A stretch of 64,000 nucleotides of DNA, taken from JAITWN01 sp964437335. Lineage in GTDB: Bacteria; Pseudomonadota; Gammaproteobacteria; SZUA-140. Positions within the stretch are counted from its first letter, which is position 1. The number at the start of each line of letters is the position of its first letter. Made by a program: the position numbers and the translations under genes. The notes beneath the pieces were generated by a model. That model was not told the origin of the DNA, made no database searches, and saw only the letters and a program-made list of their open reading frames with translations. This document shows, piece after piece, positions 32,370 to 40,653 of the stretch. Location of the stretch: the NCBI GenBank assembly GCA_964437335.1, contig CAYTGL010000012.1:11207-75206 (forward strand), in the 5' to 3' direction.

Positions 32370-33272
32370 ATGCGGCCGGGATACCCCGCGTCATGCGCAA
32401 TCGTTGCGCTGCTGCTATGGTGCCTGCTGCTTCCGTTCCATGCCGCGGCCGGCGAACAGCGCCTGTTCTGGAAGGCCGAATCACCTGACGGCGTGATCTG
32501 GCTGCTCGGTTCCCTGCATTTCGGCGATCCATCGATGTATCCGCTGCCGCCGGCGATCACCGCTGCGCTCGCGGCCTCCGACGTGCTGGTCGTCGAGGCC
32601 GACATCACCGCCCACGCGCCCGCATCGATTGCCGAAGCGATCAGCCAACGCGGCATCTATCATGACGACAGGCGGCTCAGCCAACTGGTCAACGACGATA
32701 CCTGGCAATCCCTCACCGATGCCGCGAACGGGCTTGGACTGCCGGTGCCGCTGCTTGAACGCCAGAAACCCTGGCTCGCGTCCATGACGCTGTCAACGCT
32801 GGCGCTGACGCGACAAGGCTTTCGCAGCGATCTCGGCATCGATATGCACATCATGGGTCTCGCCGCCGATCACGACCTTCCGATCGTCGAACTCGAATCA
32901 ATAGAAGATCAACTCGAATTGCTCGACGGCCTGTCCGCAAGCAGCCAGGTGATGCTGCTCGAGCAAACCCTGGAACAACTGACCGATACCGACCGCTATT
33001 TCCGCACGATGCTCAATGCCTGGCTCAGCGGCGACGCGGATGAACTCGACGCCGTCCTCGTCGAAGACCTCCGCGGTCCGGGCGGTGATGACGAACTCTA
33101 CCGCCGGCTGATCGTCGACCGCAATCAATCGATGCAGCGCGCTATCATCCGCCTGGTCAGGGAGCACGACATCATCTTCGTCGTCGTCGGCGCAGGACAC
33201 ATGGTCGGTGAGGACGGAATCGTAGCGGGACTGGCAGCCGGGGGTTACCACATCAACCAGCCGGGCCGCTGA
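32370..33272 (+). CDS. TraB/GumN family protein
   Basis: A 300-residue exported protein. The signal peptide covers about residues 1-25 (IVALLLWCLLLPFHAAAG). The TraB/GumN fold shows the N-terminal GSLHFGDPSMYPLP motif with the conserved GxxH, Glu residues in LVVEADI and VELESIEDQL, and the C-terminal VGAGHMVGEDGIVAGL motif with the second GxxH. These resemble EreA/ChaN-like hydrolase folds and may bind metal or heme; the activity is unproven. The last 10 bases of the gene, including the stop, form part of the arm of a fold-back repeat. Confidence 0.82.
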   Translation: MRPGYPASCAIVALLLWCLLLPFHAAAGEQRLFWKAESPDGVIWLLGSLHFGDPSMYPLPPAITAALAASDVLVVEADITAHAPASIAEAISQRGIYHDDRRLSQLVNDDTWQSLTDAANGLGLPVPLLERQKPWLASMTLSTLALTRQGFRSDLGIDMHIMGLAADHDLPIVELESIEDQLELLDGLSASSQVMLLEQTLEQLTDTDRYFRTMLNAWLSGDADELDAVLVEDLRGPGGDDELYRRLIVDRNQSMQRAIIRLVREHDIIFVVVGAGHMVGEDGIVAGLAAGGYHINQPGR

Positions 33273-33382
33273 CGAGGCATGTCTTTGTTTCCTGACCGTC
33301 GCCCGCAAGGATGCGGGCGTCGAGCGTACAGGGACGTATTCACAGCGAGTCAGGAAACAAAGACATGCCTCGTCAGCGGCCC
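33263..33382. repeat. Fold-back repeat, copy 1
   Basis: Two perfect 34-bp inverted arms (33263-33296 and 33349-33382; the left one begins GGGCCGCTGACGAGG) enclose a 52-bp core. The core has a 7-bp GC hairpin CGCCCGC-AAGGAT-GCGGGCG (33300-33319), then GAGCGTACAGGGACGTATTC. The left arm includes the end of the TraB gene. The RNA would fold into one very stable hairpin and probably ends transcription. The core matches the copies at 63800 and 63968; the arms do not. Confidence 0.85.
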
Positions 33383-33420
33383 CTCCACTGCAGACTTGGC
33401 GACACTTTCCCGATCTCGGG

Positions 33421-33426
33421 TATAAT
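33421..33426 (+). promoter_or_regulatory. -10 element of the beta-propeller gene
   Basis: TATAAT lies 38 bp before the ATG at 33465; TTGGCG at 33396-33401 is a possible -35 (19-bp spacer). A small palindrome CCCGA-TC-TCGGG (33409-33420) abuts the -10. Confidence 0.45.
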
Positions 33427-33464
33427 TCCGTATCCTAGAATGCAATGCTCAGGAAAACGACGCA

Positions 33465-34724
33465 ATGACACCATCCCCTGACAATATCGGACAGTTCTCT
33501 CTCGGATTCTATGTCGGCAACCGCAAGACCGGCGCCGTTGCCGTCGTCGACAAGACCAACGGCAAGGTCAATATCGACCAGCTCGGCATCGCCGCCGAAA
33601 CCGGTCTCGAGCAGGAACTCAAGCCGATCTTCGTCGGCCTGACCGAAAAACGCGACATCATCCTGCTGGATCCCGCGACCAAGGCCATCCGGATAGTATC
33701 CGCATTTCCCGCTGACGCATTTCCGGCCCATATCTACGAAGATCCAACCTCCGTGCGCAGCTGGTTCATGAACGATGGCGACAAGCAGACCGGCAACGAC
33801 CGCCTTAACTGCGGCGACGCCGGCTCGTCGGTCACCGTCGTCGAATACATTGACAGCTCGCGCGCGAAATTCCTGGCGACCGTCTGCGTCGGCCGCGGCC
33901 ACCACCAGGCCGCATTCAGCCATCCATCCGCTGCCGCGCCCGACGTTCCGCGCCGTGCGTACATCAGCAACCTCAAGGACGGCACGCTGTCGGTGATCGG
34001 CAACGATCCCGCCGAGCGCGACAAGTATCTCAAGCTCATCGCGACGATCAATCTGTGCGAACCCGACCGGGAAGAAGGCATGACAGAAGCGACGATCCCG
34101 AACAATGCCTTCCCGCACGGGCTCGTCTACTCGCCGCTAACCGGAAAGTTGTATAACCTTAACAACGGCTACGGCAACATCGCGATCATCGACCCGCAGA
34201 GCAACGCGATCGAAAGCCGCATTCCGTTCAAGGGTCACAGCAACCTGTTTATCGCGCCAGGTGGCCGCTACATCATTGGCCGTGGCGCTGACCGCAAGTC
34301 CGATCCGAACCATGTCATCGCGAAACTCAGCGTCCTCGATGTCACCGATCTCACCATCACCGACCGTATGGACTTGGCGGACATCTATATCAGCAAGTAC
34401 TACTTCAACAGTGGCGGTACCAAGCTCTACCTGACGACCTCGAGTTCCGGCAGCCCCGAGCAGCAGAAACATCTCAAGCCGGACGCGCTCGTCGTCATCG
34501 ACCTCGGCGCGCTGCCGAAGCTCCGGCTCGCGAATGAACTGCGCCTCGGCTCGCCATCAGGCTCGCTCGCATTCATCAAGTCCGCGACCGGCGGGGAACT
34601 CGTGTTTTCGTCGAACTCGGAAAACGGCAGCCTGGCCGTCATCGACGGCATCCGCGACGAGATTGTCGAGATCATCCCGGTAATGGAAGGGCAGGGGCAT
34701 TCGCGGGTGTGGAGTCTGGGTTGA
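33465..34724 (+). CDS. YVTN-type beta-propeller protein
   Basis: A 419-residue protein made of repeated four-strand blades typical of YVTN/lactonase-like propellers (for example RAYISNLKDGTLSVIGND, GYGNIAIIDPQSNAIESRI, PDALVVIDLGALPKLRL and NGSLAVIDGIRDEIVEIIP). There is no signal peptide, so it appears cytosolic, which is uncommon for this fold. Three Cys (in RLNCGD, ATVCVG and INLCEPD) and the GRGHHQAAFSH segment could bind metal. A substrate cannot be assigned. It stands alone between a fold-back repeat and a convergent membrane-protein gene. Confidence 0.65.
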   Translation: MTPSPDNIGQFSLGFYVGNRKTGAVAVVDKTNGKVNIDQLGIAAETGLEQELKPIFVGLTEKRDIILLDPATKAIRIVSAFPADAFPAHIYEDPTSVRSWFMNDGDKQTGNDRLNCGDAGSSVTVVEYIDSSRAKFLATVCVGRGHHQAAFSHPSAAAPDVPRRAYISNLKDGTLSVIGNDPAERDKYLKLIATINLCEPDREEGMTEATIPNNAFPHGLVYSPLTGKLYNLNNGYGNIAIIDPQSNAIESRIPFKGHSNLFIAPGGRYIIGRGADRKSDPNHVIAKLSVLDVTDLTITDRMDLADIYISKYYFNSGGTKLYLTTSSSGSPEQQKHLKPDALVVIDLGALPKLRLANELRLGSPSGSLAFIKSATGGELVFSSNSENGSLAVIDGIRDEIVEIIPVMEGQGHSRVWSLG

Positions 34725-34739
34725 GTCTGTAAACGACGG

Positions 34740-35279
34740 TCAGCGCGCGCGATCGTCGGCGGGCGAGGCGGGAGCCGGATTCTGCCCGGGTCGCCTTTCC
34801 AGAACTCTGATCGCATCGGCTTCACCGCGCACCATGGACCTACCCAGCGCCGCGACCTTGCGCTGGTAAACGATGACTTCGGCAGGGTGTTCCCCGGCGT
34901 CGATCGTGGCCGAAAGCATCGCATGCTCCTCCGGTGATAGCGCCTCGAGCGACGCCATATAGGTCTTCAGCGCCTTGCGGGGATTCTCGATGATCTTGTG
35001 GCGAAAGTGATTCGCGGTGAAGAACAGGATGAACGCCATGTAGGGGATGAACAGCGCGACGATGGCGAGGAATGTCGGGCTCGTATCGGGATTGCGCACC
35101 GCGGGGACGATAACGACCAATTGAAAAACCACCAGTGAGATCAGCGCGACGAACGCAGCGATCACGAAGGGGATCAGTTTTTTCTGGATTGCGTCGCGTT
35201 CCCTGTCAGCCCTGTCGTGCTCGGCCGAAATTTCAGCAAGTGTCGGGGGCGGATTGCTGATATCGAATTTGAGGGCCAT
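34740..35279 (-). CDS. Two-TM membrane protein of unknown function
   Basis: A 179-residue protein. The N-terminal cytosolic segment has a charged helix (AEHDRADRERDAIQKKL). Two membrane helices follow (IPFVIAAFVALISLVVFQLVVIV and FLAIVALFIPYMAFILFFTA), then a helical cytosolic tail (ENPRKALKTYMASLEALSPEEHAML) with a Pro/Ala-rich end. It starts 17 bp downstream of tRNA-Ala on the same strand and is probably transcribed with it. No family recognised. Confidence 0.6.
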   Translation of the reverse strand: MALKFDISNPPPTLAEISAEHDRADRERDAIQKKLIPFVIAAFVALISLVVFQLVVIVPAVRNPDTSPTFLAIVALFIPYMAFILFFTANHFRHKIIENPRKALKTYMASLEALSPEEHAMLSATIDAGEHPAEVIVYQRKVAALGRSMVRGEADAIRVLERRPGQNPAPASPADDRAR

Positions 35280-35296
35280 TATCCCGGAAACAGATT

Positions 35297-35372
<76 letters not shown>

Positions 35373-35375
35373 ACG

Positions 35376-35403
35376 GTTTTAATGCGCCCGGTTAGTGTGT
35401 CAA
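35376..35403 (-). promoter_or_regulatory. Sigma70 promoter of tRNA-Ala
   Basis: On the minus strand, TTGACA (35398-35403) and TAAAAC (35376-35381) are separated by 16 bp, just upstream of the tRNA 5' end. The -10 is very close to the mature end, so the 5' leader would be short. Confidence 0.5.
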
Positions 35404-35497
35404 TTTCGTGCCTGTTGGGCGAGGCCAGATTCTAGCATCCCGTCGTGGGAATTGACCAGAACCGCGCGCTCGCACGCCCGGCCACCTCAGGCCCGGT

Positions 35498-35986
35498 TCA
35501 CACCTTTCCGAGACTGTGCCTGTCCCAGGTATGCGGCGCATGGCCGCCGGGGCCATATTGCAGTGATTCTGACGGGGTTTGCCCTTTCAACAGGGACAGG
35601 GCCTGACGGGTATGGCGCAGGCCGGACTGGATCAACGCACCGTTGACGCTGTTCTGTCGCTGGCACTCCCCGGTCATTTCCAGCAATTGCATCCAGTTGT
35701 CGAGGAGACGGTTGCGGCGTTGCGGGTCGCAATTCGCGATCTGGTCGGAAAAATCCTGCCGAGTCGCCTGGCCTGATTCGCGTATCAGATGCTCGCGCTC
35801 CCGGTCGATGGCGTCGAACTCGGCGAGCACACGGCTCTTCGTGTCGACGGATTGCTCGATATGGGCGGCGTTGCGCGTCACGAGCGCGGCGTTTTCCTCG
35901 CGCAGGGCCTCGAGCAGGCGATTGCTGGCGTCGAGTTCGCGCGCGACGCAGTCATCGAGTCTTTGCCACAGGTTTGCGTGTGTCAT
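35498..35986 (-). CDS. flgN: Flagellar export chaperone FlgN
   Basis: A 162-residue helical protein, the cytosolic chaperone for the hook-junction proteins FlgK and FlgL. It consists of long amphipathic helices (LWQRLDDCVARELDASNRLLEALREENAAL and TRQDFSDQIANCDPQRRNRLLDNWMQL, each quoted only in part of its length in the family) and a variable C-terminal tail. FlgN is poorly conserved, so position after flgM supports the name. The ATG at 35986 has AGGA 6 bases upstream; a longer frame to 36046 overlaps flgM and is rejected. Last gene of the leftward flgA-flgM-flgN group. Confidence 0.82.
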   Translation of the reverse strand: MTHANLWQRLDDCVARELDASNRLLEALREENAALVTRNAAHIEQSVDTKSRVLAEFDAIDREREHLIRESGQATRQDFSDQIANCDPQRRNRLLDNWMQLLEMTGECQRQNSVNGALIQSGLRHTRQALSLLKGQTPSESLQYGPGGHAPHTWDRHSLGKV

Positions 35987-36014
35987 CGGGGATCCTGTCA
36001 GTGTATTACTGTGT

Positions 36015-36353
36015 TCAGTCGGCGGAGTCATCGTGATGCCGGCCATGCAGCGCGACCTCCCGATCGATCAGACTGTCCGCGACCCGCAGAAAGTCGGGAT
36101 GGAAGCTGCCGTCCGCGATTGACTGGCGGATCGTGTTGACGCGCGCCGTGTCGACGACCGGCAGCGCGGAGATCCGGCTGTCGAGCCGTTGAATCAGCGA
36201 CGCAGCTCCGGACAGATTGATCGAGTCCTTGCTCGCCGCCGGGTCGTTGGTCAGCCTGGGGGAGGCCGGCGCGTCGCTCACGACGCGCAGAGAACCGGTA
36301 TCCCCGGGCTGTCTCGCCTGCGGTGATGATGGGCCATTGATTTCTATGGGCAT
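36015..36353 (-). CDS. flgM: Anti-sigma28 factor FlgM
   Basis: A 112-residue protein with a disordered N-terminal half (MPIEINGPSSPQARQ) and a C-terminal sigma28-binding region with VDTARVNTIRQSIADGSFHPD and VADSLIDREVAL, typical of FlgM. It binds FliA until the hook-basal body is complete and is then exported. AAGGATC precedes the ATG. A sigma28-like sequence (GTCGATAA on the minus strand at 36382-36389) and an upstream read-through from flgA could both drive it. Confidence 0.92.
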   Translation of the reverse strand: MPIEINGPSSPQARQPGDTGSLRVVSDAPASPRLTNDPAASKDSINLSGAASLIQRLDSRISALPVVDTARVNTIRQSIADGSFHPDFLRVADSLIDREVALHGRHHDDSAD

Positions 36354-36381
36354 GATCCTTACTCCTGTACTTTCATCAGCC

Positions 36382-36419
36382 TTATCGACCGTGGTATCAC
36401 TATATCAATAGTGTCGATA
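36382..36419 (-). promoter_or_regulatory. Weak sigma28-like promoter of flgM inside a nested inverted repeat
   Basis: On the minus strand TTGA-N15-GTCGATAA resembles sigma28 (TAAA-N15-GCCGATAA), with 7 of 8 bases at -10. The same stretch contains TATCGAC/GTCGATA (36383-36389 and 36413-36419) surrounding CACTAT-ATCA-ATAGTG (36398-36413). Confidence 0.4.
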
Positions 36420-36444
36420 TTGCCGATGGTTGTATGGCGCCTGT

Positions 36445-37155
36445 CTACATTTGTACCAGAACGGCGCCATGCGCGGTTACCCTCCCTTCCACGATGCGCT
36501 TCGATTTGCTGTTCCTGACCCGGATGCGATCGCCTACGGCGCCATCAGAGAGTGCGCTGCCGGTCATGCGCACCTCAAAATTCCCGGTGCGGGACACGAT
36601 CGTGACATCGTCACCGCGTCGAATCAGGCGGAGCCGGTCGAGCATCGCCGGTGCCAGTACCAGGCCGTTTTGCAGCGGCTGCTTCAGCACCATGCCGATC
36701 GCCTGTTCCGGGTCACTGATATAGCCATGACCGGACGCGGTCACGTCGCGCTCGGCAATTTCAATATGCTCGAGTCCGATCTGCGTGCCGCGCGCGAGGA
36801 ATCCCTTGGCGACGACGACATCTTCCAGCAACGCAATTCTTGCCGAAACGTAAAGTTTCCATGCCTGGGCGCCGCTGCAGCGGACACCGACGCTGGTATT
36901 GCCTGACAGCTTGCCGCCGGGTGGCAGCCAGGCCTCGAGCGCGCCGTCGCAGCGCGCGAGTCGCAACCTGCGATCCAGGCCGCCGAGAAGGATCTCGCTC
37001 TTGCCGGGGCGACCAGCGAGCTGTTGTTCGAGAAATCCGCGCGCGGCAGCAAGGATGCTCGCATGGGACTCGAAGTCCTGCGTATGTGGTGCGGCACCGG
37101 CGGCGCCCGCCGACAGTGCGAGCCCTGCTAATACGGTCGCGATGATTCGCTTCAT
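36445..37155 (-). CDS. flgA: Flagellar P-ring assembly chaperone FlgA
   Basis: A 236-residue periplasmic protein with a signal peptide (MKRIIATVLAGLALSAGAAGA). The C-terminal SAF domain has RGTQIGLEHIEIAERDV, NGLVLAPAMLDRLRLIRRGD and a final GRVTAHGAVLV strand. FlgA helps FlgI subunits form the P-ring around the rod. ATG 37155 with GGGGA upstream is preferred to 37182. It is divergent from flgB, with 275 bp between, and a sigma54 element lies 39 bp upstream. flgM follows after 91 bp. Confidence 0.93.
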   Translation of the reverse strand: MKRIIATVLAGLALSAGAAGAAPHTQDFESHASILAAARGFLEQQLAGRPGKSEILLGGLDRRLRLARCDGALEAWLPPGGKLSGNTSVGVRCSGAQAWKLYVSARIALLEDVVVAKGFLARGTQIGLEHIEIAERDVTASGHGYISDPEQAIGMVLKQPLQNGLVLAPAMLDRLRLIRRGDDVTIVSRTGNFEVRMTGSALSDGAVGDRIRVRNSKSKRIVEGRVTAHGAVLVQM

Positions 37156-37193
37156 ATCCCCGTTTGACTCCGAATAAATCACTCCGTATTACA

Positions 37194-37209
37194 TTCAATA
37201 TCCGTGCCA
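37194..37209 (-). promoter_or_regulatory. Sigma54-type promoter of flgA
   Basis: On the minus strand, TGGCACGGATATTGAA keeps the -24 TGGCACG perfectly, and TTGA stands in place of TTGC at -12. GG and the -12 G are 10 bases apart, as required. It lies 39 bp from the flgA start. FleQ is the likely activator. Confidence 0.55.
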
Positions 37210-37360
37210 TAAGAGATCATGCCTCCTCGGCAAGCAGCCGACCGCGCCATTGCCGGCGGCGCCCCGGGCTTGCCGCCGAGCGGTAAGGCTTTGCCGACAG
37301 AGTCACTGCCCGACGCATGTAAGAAATGATCAACACGTTGAAAATAAATGACATTTATTA

Positions 37361-37377
37361 TTGGCATGGCATTTGCT
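37361..37377 (+). promoter_or_regulatory. Sigma54 promoter of the flgBCDEFGHIJKL operon
   Basis: TTGGCATGGCATTTGCT matches the sigma54 consensus, with GG (37363-37364) and GC (37375-37376) exactly 10 bases apart. It lies 54 bp before the flgB start. It reads away from the flgA element, so the two are divergent sigma54 promoters in one spacer, suited to shared FleQ or FleR binding. Confidence 0.8.
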
Positions 37378-37430
37378 CTTGTTCAGCGACGATGGATCAG
37401 GCACGACGATAAAGGACGGAGTTACGCACG

Positions 37431-37832
37431 ATGTCATCGAAGATCGATGCTGAATTCGGGGTGCATGCCCAGGCCCTGCAACTCTACGGCGGGCGCGCCG
37501 AGGTGCTTGCCGCGAACATGGCGAATGCGGATACGCCGGGTTACAAGGCCCGTGATATCGATTTCCATGCGGTGCTGAACGGCGTGATGCAGGGCGATGT
37601 GCCGATGGCAAAGACGAACAGCCGGCATATCGATACCGCGTCCGCAGCGGGCAGCGCGATGCACATGCAATTGAAGTACCGGATTCCGCAGCAGACATCC
37701 GCGGACGGCAATACGGTCGATGTCCAGTTCGAGCAGTCACAGTTCGCCGAGAACGCGATCCGCCACCAGGCGACCTTCACGTTCCTGGACGGTACGATCA
37801 AGAGACTGCTTGGCGCCATCAGGGGAGAATGA
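37431..37832 (+). CDS. flgB: Flagellar basal-body rod protein FlgB
   Basis: A 133-residue proximal-rod protein. The N-terminal rod signature is LQLYGGRAEVLAANMANADTPGY in part, and the C-terminal heptad segment ENAIRHQATFTFLDGTIKRL forms the coiled coil. It is secreted through the flagellar export gate and assembles above the MS-ring. It is first in the operon behind the sigma54 element. flgC starts within 3 bp of its stop. Confidence 0.95.
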   Translation: MSSKIDAEFGVHAQALQLYGGRAEVLAANMANADTPGYKARDIDFHAVLNGVMQGDVPMAKTNSRHIDTASAAGSAMHMQLKYRIPQQTSADGNTVDVQFEQSQFAENAIRHQATFTFLDGTIKRLLGAIRGE

Positions 37833-37834
37833 TC

Positions 37835-38242
37835 ATGGGTCTGTTTTCGATATTTGATATTGCCGGCTCGGCGATGAGCGCACAGACGGTGCGGCTCAAC
37901 ACGACGGCGAGCAATCTCGCGAACGCCGACAGCGTCAGCGGAACCGAAGAGGATGTTTATCGCGCGCGGCGGCCGGTCTTCGCGACTTTCCAGCAGACAC
38001 TGGACAACAGCGTGGCCGGGGTCAGGGTCACCGGCGTCGTCGAGGATGCAAAGCCGGCACAGCAGCAATACCTGCCGGATCACCCGCTCGCGAACGCGGA
38101 AGGTTATGTCTACCGCCCGAACATCAACGTGGTCGAGGAGATGGCGGACATGATCTCGGCCTCGCGCACCTATCAGAACAATGTCGAGGTCGTGAACACC
38201 TCGAAGCAGATGCTGATGAACCTGCTGCGTCTCGGTCAGTGA
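37835..38242 (+). CDS. flgC: Flagellar basal-body rod protein FlgC
   Basis: A 135-residue rod protein. The N-terminal motif TVRLNTTASNLANADSVSG and the C-terminal NVEVVNTSKQMLMNLLRLGQ are typical of FlgC. ATG 37835 is preferred over 37829 because GGGGAG then sits 7 bases upstream. It overlaps the flgB transcript closely. Confidence 0.95.
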   Translation: MGLFSIFDIAGSAMSAQTVRLNTTASNLANADSVSGTEEDVYRARRPVFATFQQTLDNSVAGVRVTGVVEDAKPAQQQYLPDHPLANAEGYVYRPNINVVEEMADMISASRTYQNNVEVVNTSKQMLMNLLRLGQ

Positions 38243-38284
38243 CGAGATAGCGGGAATCCTCGATAGCGGCACAAGGGAAAGGAT

Positions 38285-38953
38285 ATGACGACAATTGACA
38301 CGCAGTTACTGGACAGCCTCGGCCTGACCCCAAAGCAGGAAAGCAGCCGGTCCGACCAGCTTGGGCAGACCGAGTTTTTGAAACTGATGATTACCCAGCT
38401 CAACAACCAGGATCCGCTCAAACCGATGGAAAGTGGCGAATTCTACACCCAGATCGCGCAATTCAGCACGGTCGCCGGCATTCAGGATTTGCAGGACACC
38501 TTCCAGCAGGTCGCGACGGCGATGTATTCGACCCAGGCCCTGCAGGCCTCGGCGATGGTCGGCCGTTCGGTGCTGGTTTCGGCGCAAGGCGCGAATCTTG
38601 GTGCCGATGGCGGGGTGTCCGGGATGGTTGAAGTGCCGGTTGCGACCAGCCAGCTTTCGGTCGGCATTTATGACGCCGCCGGACAGCTCGTCAGGCGCAT
38701 CGCGCTTGGTGCTCAGCCGCAGGGGAGCACGCCATTTGCCTGGGACGGCCGCAATGACGACGGCGAGCGGGTCGCGCCCGGCGCCTATCAAATAGAAGCG
38801 GACATGCAGCAGGGCGGCCAGTCCTTTGCCCTCGACACGTTGATCTCTTCGAAGGTCGACAGCGTGACGATGGGCAGAAATGGCCAGGGCATCACGCTGA
38901 ATGTGTCGGGCGTCGGCCCGGTTGCGCTCGCCAATGTCAAACAGGTCATGTAG
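38285..38953 (+). CDS. flgD: Flagellar hook-capping protein FlgD
   Basis: A 222-residue hook scaffold. The N-terminal export and capping segment has FLKLMITQLNNQDPLKPM, with the QDPL signature, and EFYTQIAQFSTVAGIQDL. A FlgD Ig-like domain (FAWDGRNDDGERVAPGAYQIE) lies at about residues 115-190. It caps the growing hook and is removed when FlgK is added. AAGGAT precedes the ATG. Confidence 0.95.
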   Translation: MTTIDTQLLDSLGLTPKQESSRSDQLGQTEFLKLMITQLNNQDPLKPMESGEFYTQIAQFSTVAGIQDLQDTFQQVATAMYSTQALQASAMVGRSVLVSAQGANLGADGGVSGMVEVPVATSQLSVGIYDAAGQLVRRIALGAQPQGSTPFAWDGRNDDGERVAPGAYQIEADMQQGGQSFALDTLISSKVDSVTMGRNGQGITLNVSGVGPVALANVKQVM

Positions 38954-38998
38954 TCGATTCAATCCGAGTCACAGCATTCACAAAGGGAGATACCTCAA

Positions 38999-40615
38999 AT
39001 GCCATTTCGTGCAGCACTCAGCGGTCTGAACGCAGCCTCGGCGGACCTGCGGGTCATCGGCAATAACGTCGCCAATGCCAGCACCACCGGATTCAAGCAG
39101 TCGACGGTGCACTTCTCCGATGTGTTCGCGACTTCCAATCTGGGGTCGTCGGCGAACGCGATCGGCAGCGGGGTGCGCATCGCGGATATCGCCCAGGAGT
39201 TTTCCGCCGGCAATATCGAGTTCACGAACAACAATCTCGATCTCGCGATCGGTGGACAGGGATTTTTCCGCCTGGATGCCGGCGGCAGTATCGTCTACTC
39301 GCGCAGCGGCGCGTTCAGTCCGGACCGCGATGGATTTATCGTCAACTCCCAGGGGCAGCGCCTGACCGGTTACCTCGCTGACGGCGGCGGCAACATCACT
39401 GGCGGGATAGGCGATATCCAGCTCGATACCTCGGATATCGCCCCGCAGGCGACCGGATCGGTTCGCTTCGGCCTGAATCTGAATGCCTCGGCGAATGTTC
39501 CGGCGTCGTATCAGACTTCGAGCGTGATTTTGCTCGGCAGTGCCGGCGCGAACCCGGTGCTCGATACCGATGATTCGCCGGTGACGACGGCTCCGGTGGA
39601 CCTGATCGACACCTTCGGCCAGACCGTGAACGGCGCGCAATTGCAGTTTACGCATATCGGCGGCGATGACTGGGAAGTCACGATGACCGGAGCCGGCGGC
39701 ACGACCAGTACCGCGCAGATGACCGTCGGCACGACCGGCAGCGTAAACCTGACCTGGGATCCAGACGGTGCGGGTGGCGCGCAGTTGCCGACGCAACTGA
39801 CAATCGACGTTACGGGCGTCACCCAGGTCGCGGGCGGTGGCGGCAGTGATATCACTGCGAGCGCAGATGGCGCGCTGCAGGCCGGATTTGATGTCACCGA
39901 CGCGACGACGTTCAACAACTCGACTTCGCTGACAATCTACGATTCGCTCGGAACCGCGCATCTTGCAACGGCGTATTATCGCAAGACGGGGATTCCGAAC
40001 CAGTGGGAAACCTATATCTATGTCGATGGCCAGCCGGTGAATGGCGTCCAGCCCAACGGCTCCGATCTCCTGCAGTTCACCTCCAGCGGTTCACTGCAGT
40101 CGATCAATGGCAATCCGGTACCGCCGGCGTCGATCACGATGAATGCGATCAATCCGGGCGGCGGGGCAGCGGATATAACGCTGACCATGGATTACAGCGC
40201 CCTCAGTCAGTTCGGCGGCGGGTTCAACGTCGTGGCCTTGTCGCAGGACGGTTTTTCGACCGGACGACTGAGCGGTATTGCCATCGACGATTCCGGCGTA
40301 CTCCAGGCCCGCTTCACGAACGGGCAGACCCGCACCCTCGCGCAGATTGCGCTCGCAAATTTCAGCAACCCGCAGGGACTGACCCAGCTCGGCGACACGA
40401 GCTGGGCCGAGAGCTTCGAATCGGGCAATGCGCTGGTGTCGACCGCGGGTTCATCCAGCCTCGGTTTGATCGAGTCCGGCGCTCTCGAGGAATCGAATGT
40501 CGACCTGACCGAGCAGCTCGTCCGTATGATTACGGCGCAGCGCAACTTCCAGGCCAATGCCCAGGTCATCTCGACCGCGGACACCATAACGCAGACCATC
40601 ATCAATCTGCGTTGA
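38999..40615 (+). CDS. flgE: Flagellar hook protein FlgE
   Basis: A 538-residue hook subunit. The N-terminal rod/hook signature is GLNAASADLRVIGNNVANA, followed by IGGQGFFRLDAGGSI, and the C-terminal coiled coil reads LTEQLVRMITAQRNFQANAQ. Domain D1/D2 insertions with Gly/Thr-rich beta structure give a longer central part than the enteric protein (about 400 residues). GGGAGA precedes the ATG. Confidence 0.95.
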   Translation: MPFRAALSGLNAASADLRVIGNNVANASTTGFKQSTVHFSDVFATSNLGSSANAIGSGVRIADIAQEFSAGNIEFTNNNLDLAIGGQGFFRLDAGGSIVYSRSGAFSPDRDGFIVNSQGQRLTGYLADGGGNITGGIGDIQLDTSDIAPQATGSVRFGLNLNASANVPASYQTSSVILLGSAGANPVLDTDDSPVTTAPVDLIDTFGQTVNGAQLQFTHIGGDDWEVTMTGAGGTTSTAQMTVGTTGSVNLTWDPDGAGGAQLPTQLTIDVTGVTQVAGGGGSDITASADGALQAGFDVTDATTFNNSTSLTIYDSLGTAHLATAYYRKTGIPNQWETYIYVDGQPVNGVQPNGSDLLQFTSSGSLQSINGNPVPPASITMNAINPGGGAADITLTMDYSALSQFGGGFNVVALSQDGFSTGRLSGIAIDDSGVLQARFTNGQTRTLAQIALANFSNPQGLTQLGDTSWAESFESGNALVSTAGSSSLGLIESGALEESNVDLTEQLVRMITAQRNFQANAQVISTADTITQTIINLR

Positions 40616-40653
40616 TCCTGCGGGCTGATACAAAGGCATACAGAGGATAGACG

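Noticed and set aside
38978..39961. Minus-strand ORF of 327 codons
   Set aside because: Antisense to flgE with no domain signal.
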